Positions 26,448 through 35,115 of a DNA stretch of 64,000 nucleotides are shown piece after piece. The first letter of the stretch is position 1, and each line of letters begins with the position of its first letter. Source of the DNA: Sphingomonas sp. R647 (GTDB lineage Bacteria > Pseudomonadota > Alphaproteobacteria > Sphingomonadales > Sphingomonadaceae); the NCBI RefSeq assembly GCF_020177055.1, contig NZ_JAIQXT010000007.1, positions 1-64,000 on the forward strand. Direction: 5' to 3'. Position numbers and translations under genes: made by a program. A model generated the notes under the pieces. It saw only the letters and a list, made by a program, of their open reading frames with translations, did no database searches and was not told where the DNA came from.

Positions 26448-27302
26448 TCAAGGCCAGCCATAGCCCGCGGTGACGGGAAAGTGATCGGACGGATACCGCC
26501 CGTCCCGCCCGAATACATCAGTGGCCACAAGCATCGGCTCCAACCCCCGCGACAGAATCCAGTCGATCCGCTTGCCAGGCGTCCCCGAAAATCCGTGAAA
26601 CGTACCCTGCGGCCCGGCCTCAAGCGGCGCGGTCATCCGGGCATCGACCAGCGTGGCGGTGAGGATGCGATGCGCCGCGCTGTCCGGGCCGGTGTTGAAG
26701 TCCCCGGTCAGGACGACCGGTTCCCGTGCCGGCCGCGCTGCGACCCACGCGGCAATCTGCGCCGCGCATTTCGACCGGGCCTCTTCGTCCTCGGCCCGAT
26801 AGGGGAAGTGGGTGTTGATGAACCACAGCCGCCGCCGGTCGGCGATCTGTTCGAAATAGCCCCAGGTCGCCATCCGCGGATACGGATGCCCCCAGCTGAT
26901 GCTTCCGGGCACCTCGGGGGTCTCCGACAGCCAGAAATCGCCCTGCTCGATCAACCGGAACCGGTCGCGGCGATAGAACACCCCCATATGCTCATCGTCA
27001 TGCCCGCCGCGCCTGTCGCGACCGAACCAGGCGAACTGCGGCAGCCGTTCGGCAATGAAGTCGCCCTGAATCTTCCACAATTCCTGCGTCCCGATCAGAT
27101 CGGGCACCGACCGCGCGATCGTTTCGATGAACAGCTCGCGGCGCGCCTCCCAGCGGTTCGGCCCGTCCGACTCAAGCGGCAGGCGGACGTTGAAGCTCAT
27201 GACCTGCAACAGCTTGTGGGCGGGAAGCTTGCCGGCCCGTGCCGCCCCGGCGGGAATCGTCAGCGTCGCCGCCAGTCCCGCCATCACTCCGCGCCGATCC
27301 AT
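26448..27302 (-). CDS. Exported endonuclease/exonuclease/phosphatase-family hydrolase
   Basis: A 284-residue EEP-superfamily phosphoesterase (relatives: DNase I, sphingomyelinase, inositol phosphatases). The catalytic pattern is intact: MSFNVR (metal/Asn), GTQEL (metal Glu), FINTHFP, TGDFNTG (catalytic Asp/Asn), RIDWIL and YPSDHFPV (His). The N-terminus MDRRGVMAGLAATLTIPAGAARA is a Tat-like or Sec signal, so it acts in the periplasm or outside. The start at 27302 is chosen to place this signal at the N-terminus. It is divergent from the LacI regulator across 68 bases, so it could be a target of that regulator. Substrate (nucleic acid, lipid or sugar phosphate) not determinable. Confidence 0.85.
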   Translation of the reverse strand: MDRRGVMAGLAATLTIPAGAARAGKLPAHKLLQVMSFNVRLPLESDGPNRWEARRELFIETIARSVPDLIGTQELWKIQGDFIAERLPQFAWFGRDRRGGHDDEHMGVFYRRDRFRLIEQGDFWLSETPEVPGSISWGHPYPRMATWGYFEQIADRRRLWFINTHFPYRAEDEEARSKCAAQIAAWVAARPAREPVVLTGDFNTGPDSAAHRILTATLVDARMTAPLEAGPQGTFHGFSGTPGKRIDWILSRGLEPMLVATDVFGRDGRYPSDHFPVTAGYGWP

Positions 27303-27326
27303 GCACTGAACTCCACTCTTGCCTGT

Positions 27327-27340
27327 TGCCAACGCTGTCA
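27327..27340. promoter_or_regulatory. Candidate LacI-type operator between the phosphoesterase and LacI genes
   Basis: TGCCAACGCTGTCA is an imperfect palindrome with the central CG typical of LacI-family operators; its half-site TGACAGCG matches the TGACA-N-CG half of the palindrome upstream of the TonB receptor. It sits in the shared divergent promoter region, so autoregulation is plausible. Confidence 0.45.
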
Positions 27341-27370
27341 CCTATGCCTTGAACCTGTCAGGGGAGGCAA

Positions 27371-28381
27371 ATGGCGCGACGGCCGACGATCAAGGAAGTC
27401 TCAAAGCTCGCGGGCGTGTCGTTCAAGACCGTCTCCCGCGTGCTCAACAACGAGAAAAACGTCAGCGACGAGACCCGCCGCCGCGTGGAGCAGGTCGTCG
27501 CCGACCTCAATTTCCGCCCCAGCCTCGCCGCGCGCACGCTGGCCGGGCGCAAGTCGTTTCAGGTCGCGCTGCTCTACGACAACCCCAGCCCCTATTATGT
27601 CTACCACCTGCTCGCCGGAGCGCAGGAGGGGTGCGCCGAACATGGCTATCGCCTGCTGACCCAGCCGGTCGACAGCGCCGCACCCGGCCTGGTCGCCGAT
27701 GTCGCCGCGCTGGTGGATGAGACGCATCTCGACGGACTGATCCTCTCGCCGCCTGTGACCGAGAACGAAGCGTTGCTCGACGAACTCGACCGGCGCGGAC
27801 TGCCCTACGTGCGGATCGAGCCGGGGGTGCGTCGCGATGTCGGGCGATCGGTGACGATCGACGACGCCAGTGCCGCGCAGGAGGCGACCGCGCATCTGCT
27901 GGCGCACGGCCATCGCGCGATCGCCTTCATCAAGGGGCCGGATACGCATATCTCGTCGGTCGAGCGCCTAAAGGGCTATCGCGCCGCGCTCGAAGGTCAG
28001 GGCATCGCCTTTGACGACACGCTGGTGGTCGCGGGCGACTATAGTATCGAATCGGGCCGCCGTGCCGCGCACGCACTACTCGACCGCGCCAACCCGCCGA
28101 CCGCGCTGTTTGCCGGCAATGACGATATGGCTGCGGGCGCGCTCGCAGTCGCGCATGAGCGCGGGATCACCGTGCCCGACCAGCTGTCGATCGTCGGGTT
28201 CGACGACTCCGACCTTGCTGCGGCGGTGTGGCCACCGCTCACCACCGTGCGGCAACCGGTGCATGAGCTCGCGCGCAGCGCCGCCGATCTGCTGCTCGAC
28301 GCAAAGAGCCCACGCGACCGGCTGACTTTCGACACGCGCCTGATCGCACGCGCCAGCACCGGTCCCGTACCACTACGCTAG
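27371..28381 (+). CDS. LacI-family transcriptional regulator
   Basis: A 336-residue repressor-type regulator. The N-terminal helix-turn-helix and hinge read TIKEVSKLAGVSFKTVSRVL followed by NNEKNVSDETRRRVEQ and LNFRPSLAARTLAG, a textbook LacI DNA-binding domain. The remainder is a periplasmic-binding-protein-like effector domain ending with the TTVRQPVHELARSAADLLL segment. Ribosome site GGGGAGG precedes the ATG. It sits directly upstream of a TonB-dependent receptor and in alphaproteobacteria such pairs usually control uptake of a carbohydrate. Candidate operators with the same half-site occur upstream of itself and of the receptor. The effector is unknown and no glycosidase gene is nearby. 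Confidence 0.93.
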   Translation: MARRPTIKEVSKLAGVSFKTVSRVLNNEKNVSDETRRRVEQVVADLNFRPSLAARTLAGRKSFQVALLYDNPSPYYVYHLLAGAQEGCAEHGYRLLTQPVDSAAPGLVADVAALVDETHLDGLILSPPVTENEALLDELDRRGLPYVRIEPGVRRDVGRSVTIDDASAAQEATAHLLAHGHRAIAFIKGPDTHISSVERLKGYRAALEGQGIAFDDTLVVAGDYSIESGRRAAHALLDRANPPTALFAGNDDMAAGALAVAHERGITVPDQLSIVGFDDSDLAAAVWPPLTTVRQPVHELARSAADLLLDAKSPRDRLTFDTRLIARASTGPVPLR

Positions 28382-28438
28382 CATCAAGTTGTCCGACATC
28401 TTGGTTGACTCCTGAATCAGTTTGTCACACAACATGCC

Positions 28439-28453
28439 TGACACCGGTGTCTA
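28439..28453. promoter_or_regulatory. Candidate LacI operator upstream of the TonB receptor
   Basis: TGACACCGGTGTCTA contains a perfect 12-bp palindrome GACACCGGTGTC (28440-28451) with central CG, the classic shape of LacI-family operators. It lies 100 bases before the receptor ATG and 58 bases after the regulator stop, so the adjacent regulator is the obvious candidate binder. Confidence 0.65.
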
Positions 28454-28552
28454 AAGCCGGGTCGGTTTGGCGTACGGCGCGAGAGAGGGTGACACTGGGT
28501 GAGAGGCGCACCCTGCCCTGTCCGTTCCGTGCGGAATGGGGAGGAAAACACC

Positions 28553-31159
28553 ATGAGCATCAACACATCCGTCAAGTCGGGGATCGCCGCCAGTGCGCTC
28601 GCCACCGCACTCGCATTCAGCACGCCCGCGCTGGCGCAAGACGCCGCGCCGGAAACCGAAGCCGAGGCAAAGGACGAAATCGTCGTGACCGGCATCCGCG
28701 CGTCGCTGGAACGCGCGGCCGATATCAAGCGTGAGGCCGATCAGGTCCTTGACGTCATCACCGCCGAGGATGTCGGCAAACTGCCCGACGCCAATGTCGC
28801 CGAGGCGCTGCAACGCGTCACCGGCGTCCAGATCACCCGCGTGTTCGGCGAGGGTCAGTCGGTGTCGGTGCGTGGCCTTCAGCAAGTCCGGGTCGAGGTC
28901 GATGGCCGCACCCTGCTCGGCTGGTCGGCGCGCCTGTCGCCGCCGGAGAATGACCAGCTCGGCCGTTCGTCGGGCCTCGACTCGGTGCCCTCCAGCCTGT
29001 TCGGTCGGCTTGAAGTGCGCAAATCGCCGCTCGCCAACCAGGCTGAAGGCGGGCTGGGCGGTACCGTCAATCTCGTCACGCCCAAGCCGCTCGACTTCCG
29101 CGACACCACCGTCTCGCTGCGCGCGACCGGGGTTTATTCGGAGAATAGCGAGACCTTCGAACCGGTGCTGACCGGCTTTGCGACCACCAAGTTCGCCGAT
29201 GGCAAGGTCGGCGTGATGCTGGCGGCGGAGTATCAGAAGCGTACCTCGACCACCCAGGCGTTCGAGCGCAACAATTTCCTCAACCGCACCTATACCGGCA
29301 CCGGCGCTGCGGTGACGCCGACCCCGGTGCTGCTGCAATATGAGAATTTCGTGGTCGACCGCTCGCGGCTCGGCCTCAACGGCGCGGTGCAGGTTGAGGT
29401 AACGCCCGAGTTCGTGGTGACCGCCGACGCGCTGTTCTCGCGTCTCACCACCGGCCGCCATCAGGATTTCTTCGCCTTCCGCCTGCCCACCGGCAGCAAC
29501 CCGGTCAGCAACCGCGTCGTCGAAAACGGCGTGGTCGTCGCAGGTAACGCCAACGGCACCGTCACCACCGCGGGCCAGATCCGCAACGAGCCGACCGAAA
29601 GCTATCTCTATGGCCTCAACGGCAAATATGAGAGCGGCGGGCTGAGCATCGAAGCCGATGGCTATTACAGCAAGGGCACGATCGACCAGACGATCCAGAT
29701 CATCACGCTTCAGGGCACCGCATTGGTCCCCGGCGCGTTCGATTTCCGCACCGGCACGATCCCGACCCTCACCCTCGGCAGCTGGGACCCGACAGCGTAC
29801 GCGTCGTACAATCCGGCCAGCAACGGGGTGCGCAGCAACCGCCTGCTCGGCCTGCTCGAGGAATGGACCGGCAAGCTCGACCTGTCCTATGAATTCGACA
29901 GCGGTTTCACCCTGTCGGCGGGCGTGCGCTACACCGACCTCCATGCGCTATCGAACGCCTATCGCAGCCAGGTAACCCCGACCCGCGCCGAGCTTCAGCC
30001 CTATCTCAATCAGGTCATGCCAGGGTCGTTCCTGCCCGACCTTCCAGGCACCTTCCCGCGTGGCTTTGTCAGCACCGCACCGACCTTCGACTATGTCTTC
30101 GCCCGCGCGCAGGCGGCACAGCCCAACCCTAACCCCAATGACCGCTCGACCCTGCTGCCCAATTCGCAGCGCGACTATGACTTCAGTGAGCGGACGCTGG
30201 CGGGCTATCTGATGGTCGCGACCAAGGGCGAGATTGGCGGCGTCCCCTTCTCCGCCAATGCCGGCGTGCGCATCGCGCGGACCCAGCTGTCGGTCGACAC
30301 CTTCCTCAATGTCGGGACCACCAGCACGCTGGTCACCGACGAGAATGACTATACCAACTTCCTGCCGAGCGCGAACATCGTGTTCAACGTCAGCGACAGC
30401 TTCCTCGTCCGCCTGTCGGGGTCACAGACGATGCAGCGCGCATCGATCGCCGACCTCGCCCCATCGACCTTCTTCAACGCGACCAATTTGTCGGTGACCG
30501 GCGGCAACGCCGCGCTCGAACCGCCCATCTCGACCCAGGCGGACATCAGCTTCGAATATTATACCGGCAAAAGCTCGCTGATCTCGGGCGCGTTCTTCTA
30601 CAAGGACGTCAAGAACTTCATCGCCAGCTTCGTCACCACTGGGACCGACACCAACCTCGACCCGGCCGGGCGCGAGCTGACCTTCTCCCGCCCCGAAAAC
30701 CTCGCCAGCGCGAAGATCAAGGGGTTCGAAATCGGCGTCCAGCAGTTCTTCGACTTCCTCCCCGCGCCGCTCGACGGGCTCGGTATCATCGCCAACTACA
30801 CCTTCTCGGATTCCGAGGATAATGCCGGCTTCCCGCTCGTTGCGGTTTCGAAGAACAGCTACAATCTGGTCGGCTTGTACGAGAAGGGGCCATTCTCGGC
30901 GCGCATCGCGTACAACTACCGCGACGAGGCCGTATTCGAATTCTCCGAAGGCCGCCCAAGCTTCGTCGGCGCGCGCTCCCAGCTCGACGCCCAGATCGGC
31001 ATCGATCTCGCCAAGGGCATCGCGCTCTCGCTCCAGGCGCAAAACTTGATCCCGGAGGATTCGGCGACGACCGAATATAGCGCCGCCGGGCCGATCGCGC
31101 TCAACAGCTACGCGCTGTCCGAACGCCGCTTCTCGATCGGCGTGCGGGCCAAGTTCTGA
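28553..31159 (+). CDS. TonB-dependent outer-membrane receptor (Caulobacter type)
   Basis: An 868-residue outer-membrane receptor. The signal peptide ends TPALAQ. A TonB box region (DEIVVTGIRASLERA) is followed by the plug domain with DVITAEDVGKLPDANVAEAL and QRVTGVQITR, hallmarks of the TIGR01782 family expanded in Caulobacter and sphingomonads. The long beta-barrel part ends in FSIGVRAKF with a terminal Phe. These receptors import carbohydrates or their breakdown products using TonB energy. GGGAGGAAAA ribosome site before the ATG. Control by the adjacent LacI regulator through the palindrome at 28439 is likely. A hairpin terminator follows. The ligand cannot be told. Confidence 0.94.
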   Translation: MSINTSVKSGIAASALATALAFSTPALAQDAAPETEAEAKDEIVVTGIRASLERAADIKREADQVLDVITAEDVGKLPDANVAEALQRVTGVQITRVFGEGQSVSVRGLQQVRVEVDGRTLLGWSARLSPPENDQLGRSSGLDSVPSSLFGRLEVRKSPLANQAEGGLGGTVNLVTPKPLDFRDTTVSLRATGVYSENSETFEPVLTGFATTKFADGKVGVMLAAEYQKRTSTTQAFERNNFLNRTYTGTGAAVTPTPVLLQYENFVVDRSRLGLNGAVQVEVTPEFVVTADALFSRLTTGRHQDFFAFRLPTGSNPVSNRVVENGVVVAGNANGTVTTAGQIRNEPTESYLYGLNGKYESGGLSIEADGYYSKGTIDQTIQIITLQGTALVPGAFDFRTGTIPTLTLGSWDPTAYASYNPASNGVRSNRLLGLLEEWTGKLDLSYEFDSGFTLSAGVRYTDLHALSNAYRSQVTPTRAELQPYLNQVMPGSFLPDLPGTFPRGFVSTAPTFDYVFARAQAAQPNPNPNDRSTLLPNSQRDYDFSERTLAGYLMVATKGEIGGVPFSANAGVRIARTQLSVDTFLNVGTTSTLVTDENDYTNFLPSANIVFNVSDSFLVRLSGSQTMQRASIADLAPSTFFNATNLSVTGGNAALEPPISTQADISFEYYTGKSSLISGAFFYKDVKNFIASFVTTGTDTNLDPAGRELTFSRPENLASAKIKGFEIGVQQFFDFLPAPLDGLGIIANYTFSDSEDNAGFPLVAVSKNSYNLVGLYEKGPFSARIAYNYRDEAVFEFSEGRPSFVGARSQLDAQIGIDLAKGIALSLQAQNLIPEDSATTEYSAAGPIALNSYALSERRFSIGVRAKF

Positions 31160-31166
31160 GAGCAAC

Positions 31167-31193
31167 GGGCCGTCGGCGTCATGCCGGCGGCCC
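31167..31193. terminator. Hairpin between convergent genes
   Basis: An 11-bp stem (31167-31177 with 31183-31193, one G-T pair) with a 5-nt loop sits in the 40-base gap between the receptor gene and the leftward hydroxylase gene and could end both transcripts. Confidence 0.75.
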
Positions 31194-31199
31194 GCTACT

Positions 31200-31952
31200 T
31201 CAACGGCTCCGCGCCGACCGCACCCGCAACAGCGTATCGGCAAACCACCGCCCCGGCTGGCGCAACGGGCGCCGCACACGAACGCGCAGCACTACCCGCG
31301 TGCCGCCGGTGTCGTTCCACGCCTCATGGTCATAGGTGTCATCGAACACCAGTGTCTCACCCTCGGCCCAGCGGACCATCCGGTCGCCGACCCGCATCCG
31401 CACATCGCCATCGCGCGGGACGATCAGGCCAAGGTGACAGGTCAGCAGCCCGCGCGTCGCGCCTCGCCGTCGCGGCACATGCGCCCCCGGCGGGAGGATC
31501 GCGAAGCTCGCACTCTCAAGCCCGGGAATCCGTCCCACCGCAGCGGCGGTCGCCGGGCAGCGCGCGATATTCGCGTCCACCCGCGCACCCCGGCGCCACA
31601 GCACGAACGGTGCGTCGCCCTGATCGCGCAGCGATGCGGTGGCCAGCGCCTCCTCACGAATCGTCCGCCACGCGTCGCGCAATCCACGCGTCCAGCAAAA
31701 TACCCGTACGTCGAGGACGGGCGCGACCGGAACCAATGAGAAGGCAGCGATCACCCGATCCGCCAGCAGGCGCAAGCCGCCGCGTTCACGAGTCGGCAGC
31801 GGGCGCGGCACGACGCATGCGTCCGCCACCGCCTCCCCCTCGCCCCGATCGATCGACCGCTGGTACACGTCACGCCCCGTTACGCTGGCCGCGCTCTCCC
31901 TGTCGGGCACGGCTTCAACTCTGCGGCTAGGCCGACACTGGGTCCAAAACAT
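31200..31952 (-). CDS. Aspartyl/asparaginyl beta-hydroxylase-domain protein
   Basis: A Fe(II)/2-oxoglutarate oxygenase of the AspH family. The core is clear: ILPPGAHVPRRRG, then TCHLGLIVPRDG (H173 by analogy with human His679), RWAEGETLVFDDTYDHEAWN (H209, analogous to His725) and the basic RVVLRVRVRRPL strand. Only two His ligands are expected in this family. The N-terminus is uncertain: I give the ATG at 31952 (250 residues), but GTG codons further in are possible and the open frame extends to 32384. Bacterial members modify lipid A acyl chains (LpxO) or proteins. It is divergent from the M16 peptidase gene and convergent with the TonB receptor. Substrate unknown. Confidence 0.78.
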   Translation of the reverse strand: MFWTQCRPSRRVEAVPDRESAASVTGRDVYQRSIDRGEGEAVADACVVPRPLPTRERGGLRLLADRVIAAFSLVPVAPVLDVRVFCWTRGLRDAWRTIREEALATASLRDQGDAPFVLWRRGARVDANIARCPATAAAVGRIPGLESASFAILPPGAHVPRRRGATRGLLTCHLGLIVPRDGDVRMRVGDRMVRWAEGETLVFDDTYDHEAWNDTGGTRVVLRVRVRRPLRQPGRWFADTLLRVRSARSR

Positions 31953-32038
31953 GGCCAAACCCGCGCCAAAGCCGCGCGCGACGGACCGTTGCGGCACCGG
32001 CTGGCACGGGGACCGCATCCAAGCTAAGCTGCCCCCCA

Positions 32039-34942
32039 ATGGCATTGTTTCCGCGCTTCCGGCCGCTCGCCCTTCCCTTCCTCCTGGTCGCTGTGGCGCT
32101 GCCCGCGCTCGGCCAGTCCACCGCTCCCGCACCCCAGACCGCCCCCGCGCCGGTCGCGGTCGACAAGACGGCCTGGCTCTACAAGGGCAGCGACATTGCG
32201 CACGATCCCGAATGGCGCTTCGGCACGCTGCCGAACGGCCTTCGCTATGCGGTGCGCAAAAATGGTGTGCCCCCAGGGCAGGTCGCGGTGCGGCTGCATA
32301 TCGCGGTCGGATCGCTGATGGAGGATGAGAGCGAAAAGGGCTTCGCGCACCTGCTCGAACATCTGTCATTCCGTGGATCGTCAAAGGTCCCCGATGGCGA
32401 ATCGAAGCGCGTGTGGCAGCGGCTGGGCGTCACCTTCGGGTCCGACAGCAACGCCAGCACCACGCCGATCTCGACCACCTACAAGCTCGACCTGCCCAAT
32501 GCGAACGAGACGAGCCTCGACCAGTCGATGATGATCCTCGCCGACATGATGGCGGCGCCCAACATCACCACCCAGTCGCTGACGCTCGAGCGCCCGGTGG
32601 TGCTGGCCGAACAGCGTGAGGCGCTGGGGCCGGAGGAGCGGTTCGACGAACTGCGCCGCCGCCTGTTCTTCGCCGGACAGCGCTTCGCCGACCGTCCCGT
32701 GATCGGCACCGTCCAGACGCTGACCGGCGCAACCGCCGACTCGGTCCGCGCCTTTCACCAGCGCTGGTATCGTCCGGAGCGCACCACTTTGGTGATCGTC
32801 GGCGATCTCGATCCCGACCTGTTCGAGGCGCAGATCGCCAAGCATTTCGCGGCGTGGAAGGGCACCGGCCCCAATCCCGTCACCCCTGAATTCGGCAAAC
32901 CGAGCGACACCCATCCCAAAAGCGCCGCTTTGGTCGAACCGACCCTGCCCCCCGTCGTCCTGCTCGCGACGCTCCGTCCATGGACGGTGTTCGAGGACAC
33001 GGTGAAGTTCAATCAGGAGCGCTGGGTCGATTTCGTCGCCGTGCGCATCATCAACCGCCGCCTCGAACGCCGCGCGCGCGCGGGGTCGAGCTATCTCACG
33101 GCGAGCGCCGACCTGTCCGATGCGGTACGCTCGGCCAATATCACGACGATTCAGGTGATCCCGATCGGCGAGGATTGGGAAACTGCGCTCAAGGAAGTGC
33201 GCGGCGTCGTCGCCGATGCGCTCGCCACCGCGCCGACTCAGGCTGAGATCGATCGCGAAGTGAACGAGATCGCGTCGGAAATGCGCAACGCGATCGACAC
33301 CGCCCGCGTCGCCGCCGGGTCGCAGCGCGCCGACACGCTGATCGCCGCCGTCGATATCAACGAGGTCACGACCAGCGAACAGGCAAGCCTCGGCATCTTC
33401 CAGGGCGCGATCGACCAGAAGATGTTCACGCCCGATCGCGTGCTGGCATCGACCCAGCGGGTGCTACAGGGCGTTTCAACCCGCGCGATCATCAACACGC
33501 GCACCGCCGACGCCACGATCCAGACCAAGCTCGCCGCCGCGCTGGAGGCCGATGTTTCGGGGCTGGCCGGTGCCCGCGCGACGCTCCGCAACGTCAGCTT
33601 CGCCTCGCTCCCTCCGCTTGGGTCACCTGGCAAGGTGATGGCGCGATCGGTCGCGGTGCCCGACCCCAGGATCGATCAGGTGCGCTATTCGAATGGCGTC
33701 ACCGGCCTGTTCTTCCAGAATCCGGGCGAAGTCGGGCGCATCTATGTCTCGGTCCGGTTCGGCCGCGGGATGCAGGCGCTGCCATCTAAGCGCCAGACGC
33801 CGGCCTGGGCCGCGAACCTTGCGCTGCTTGAGGGCGGCATCGGCAAGCTGGGTCAGGAGGAAATCGACCAGATCACCGGCGACCGGCGTATCACGATGCA
33901 GTTCGGCGTCAGCGACGACGCGTTCGTCATCGCTGGCCAGACCTCGCCCGCCGACCTCGCCGATCAGCTCCGCCTGATCGCGACCAAGCTGGAGGTGCCC
34001 GGCTGGGATCCCAAGCCGATTGCTCGCGCCCGCGCACTTGCGGTCGCGAGCTATGCGGCGCGCAACGCCTCGCCCGATGCGGTGCTCGGCAACAGTCTCG
34101 AAAAGCTGCTCCATGCCGGCGATCCGCGCTGGGGCATGCCTGACCTCGCCGACATCCAAAAACTGAATGCCAAGGACTTCCGTGCATTCTGGGAACCGTT
34201 GCTCGCCAGCGGACCGATCGAGGTACAGGTGTTCGGCGACATCGACGTCGACAAGGCGATCGAAGCGGTGCGCACCAGCTTTGGCGCGATGAAGCCGCGC
34301 CGCGCGGCGCGGATCGTGTCCGCGGCGGTGCAATTCCCGGCGCATGTCGACAGCCCCGTGGTGCTGCGCCACACCGGCGAGCCCGATCAGGCGGCGGCGG
34401 TGATCGCATGGCAGGCGGGCGGCGGCGCGGTGAACATCACCGAGGGGCGCAAGCTCGAGATTCTCGCCGCCGTGATGCGCGACCGCATCCTCGACCGCAT
34501 CCGCTCGACCGAGGGGGTCAGCTATTCGCCGACCGCCATCAGCCAGTGGCCGGTCGGCCAGCCCGGCGGCGGGCGGGTGATCGCCCTCACGCTGCTCCCA
34601 CCCGACAAGACCGACCTGTTCCTCACCGTCGCGCGTGAGATTGCCGCCGACCTGATCGCCAAGCCGATCGAGCTGGACGAATTGCGCCGCGCGCTGGTGC
34701 CGACCATCCAGCTCATCTCGCGTCGATCGAGCGGCAACCCGTTCTGGATGCAACAGACCGAAGGCGGCACCAACGACCCGCGCCGGCTTGCCGCGGTGAA
34801 CACGCTCGGCCCCGACTATGGCCGCACCGGGCCGGAAGAGCTTCAGGCGCTCGCGATCAAGTATCTGTCGCCTGAAAAGGACTGGTCGATGGTGGTGCTG
34901 CCCGAGGCGAAGGCGGCAACCCCGGCGGCGGGAGCGCGATAG
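32039..34942 (+). CDS. M16-family (insulinase-type) zinc metallopeptidase, exported
   Basis: A 967-residue double-length M16 peptidase: two pitrilysin-like halves each with catalytic-type and middle domains. The signal peptide (about 1-25) ends PALGQ. The inverted zinc motif HLLEH is at residues 104-108, followed by the downstream Glu in LERPVVLAEQREAL. The second half has no HxxEH, as usual for the inactive partner domain that closes the chamber. Periplasmic M16 enzymes degrade peptides taken up through the outer membrane or released from damaged receptors. It lies beyond the TonB receptor and the AspH-type gene; the start is ATG at 32039 with a weak ribosome site. A copy of the ~150-bp element follows. 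Confidence 0.92.
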   Translation: MALFPRFRPLALPFLLVAVALPALGQSTAPAPQTAPAPVAVDKTAWLYKGSDIAHDPEWRFGTLPNGLRYAVRKNGVPPGQVAVRLHIAVGSLMEDESEKGFAHLLEHLSFRGSSKVPDGESKRVWQRLGVTFGSDSNASTTPISTTYKLDLPNANETSLDQSMMILADMMAAPNITTQSLTLERPVVLAEQREALGPEERFDELRRRLFFAGQRFADRPVIGTVQTLTGATADSVRAFHQRWYRPERTTLVIVGDLDPDLFEAQIAKHFAAWKGTGPNPVTPEFGKPSDTHPKSAALVEPTLPPVVLLATLRPWTVFEDTVKFNQERWVDFVAVRIINRRLERRARAGSSYLTASADLSDAVRSANITTIQVIPIGEDWETALKEVRGVVADALATAPTQAEIDREVNEIASEMRNAIDTARVAAGSQRADTLIAAVDINEVTTSEQASLGIFQGAIDQKMFTPDRVLASTQRVLQGVSTRAIINTRTADATIQTKLAAALEADVSGLAGARATLRNVSFASLPPLGSPGKVMARSVAVPDPRIDQVRYSNGVTGLFFQNPGEVGRIYVSVRFGRGMQALPSKRQTPAWAANLALLEGGIGKLGQEEIDQITGDRRITMQFGVSDDAFVIAGQTSPADLADQLRLIATKLEVPGWDPKPIARARALAVASYAARNASPDAVLGNSLEKLLHAGDPRWGMPDLADIQKLNAKDFRAFWEPLLASGPIEVQVFGDIDVDKAIEAVRTSFGAMKPRRAARIVSAAVQFPAHVDSPVVLRHTGEPDQAAAVIAWQAGGGAVNITEGRKLEILAAVMRDRILDRIRSTEGVSYSPTAISQWPVGQPGGGRVIALTLLPPDKTDLFLTVAREIAADLIAKPIELDELRRALVPTIQLISRRSSGNPFWMQQTEGGTNDPRRLAAVNTLGPDYGRTGPEELQALAIKYLSPEKDWSMVVLPEAKAATPAAGAR

Positions 34943-34956
34943 CCAAACATGCAATC

Positions 34957-35106
34957 CCCCTCCCTGAAAGGGAGGGGCTAGGGGTGGGTTTAGCGGCAAG
35001 CGAGGCTCGATGCCTCGCTTGCCGCTGTTTTGTCGCGCGGTCTGTTTGAGTTTTTCGGCGCGCAGACGCGCGCACCCACCCCCAACCCCTCCCTTTCAGG
35101 GAGGGG
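34957..35106. repeat. Dispersed ~150-bp element with 21-bp inverted ends, copy B
   Basis: Inverted ends 34957-34977 and 35086-35106 are perfect. The internal palindrome AGCGGCAAGCGAGG / CCTCGCTTGCCGCT (7-nt loop) is perfect here. The body is nearly identical to copy A (23691-23845), including the stretches GGTCTGTTTGAG and CGGCGCGCAGACGCGCGC. It lies between convergent genes and may also end both transcripts. Confidence 0.88.
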
Positions 35107-35115
35107 AGCAAGCAC

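Noticed and set aside
26377..28382. Polysaccharide utilisation locus with glycosidase
   Set aside because: Only a regulator, a receptor and a phosphoesterase are present; no glycosidase or sugar kinase is seen, so I did not name a sugar.
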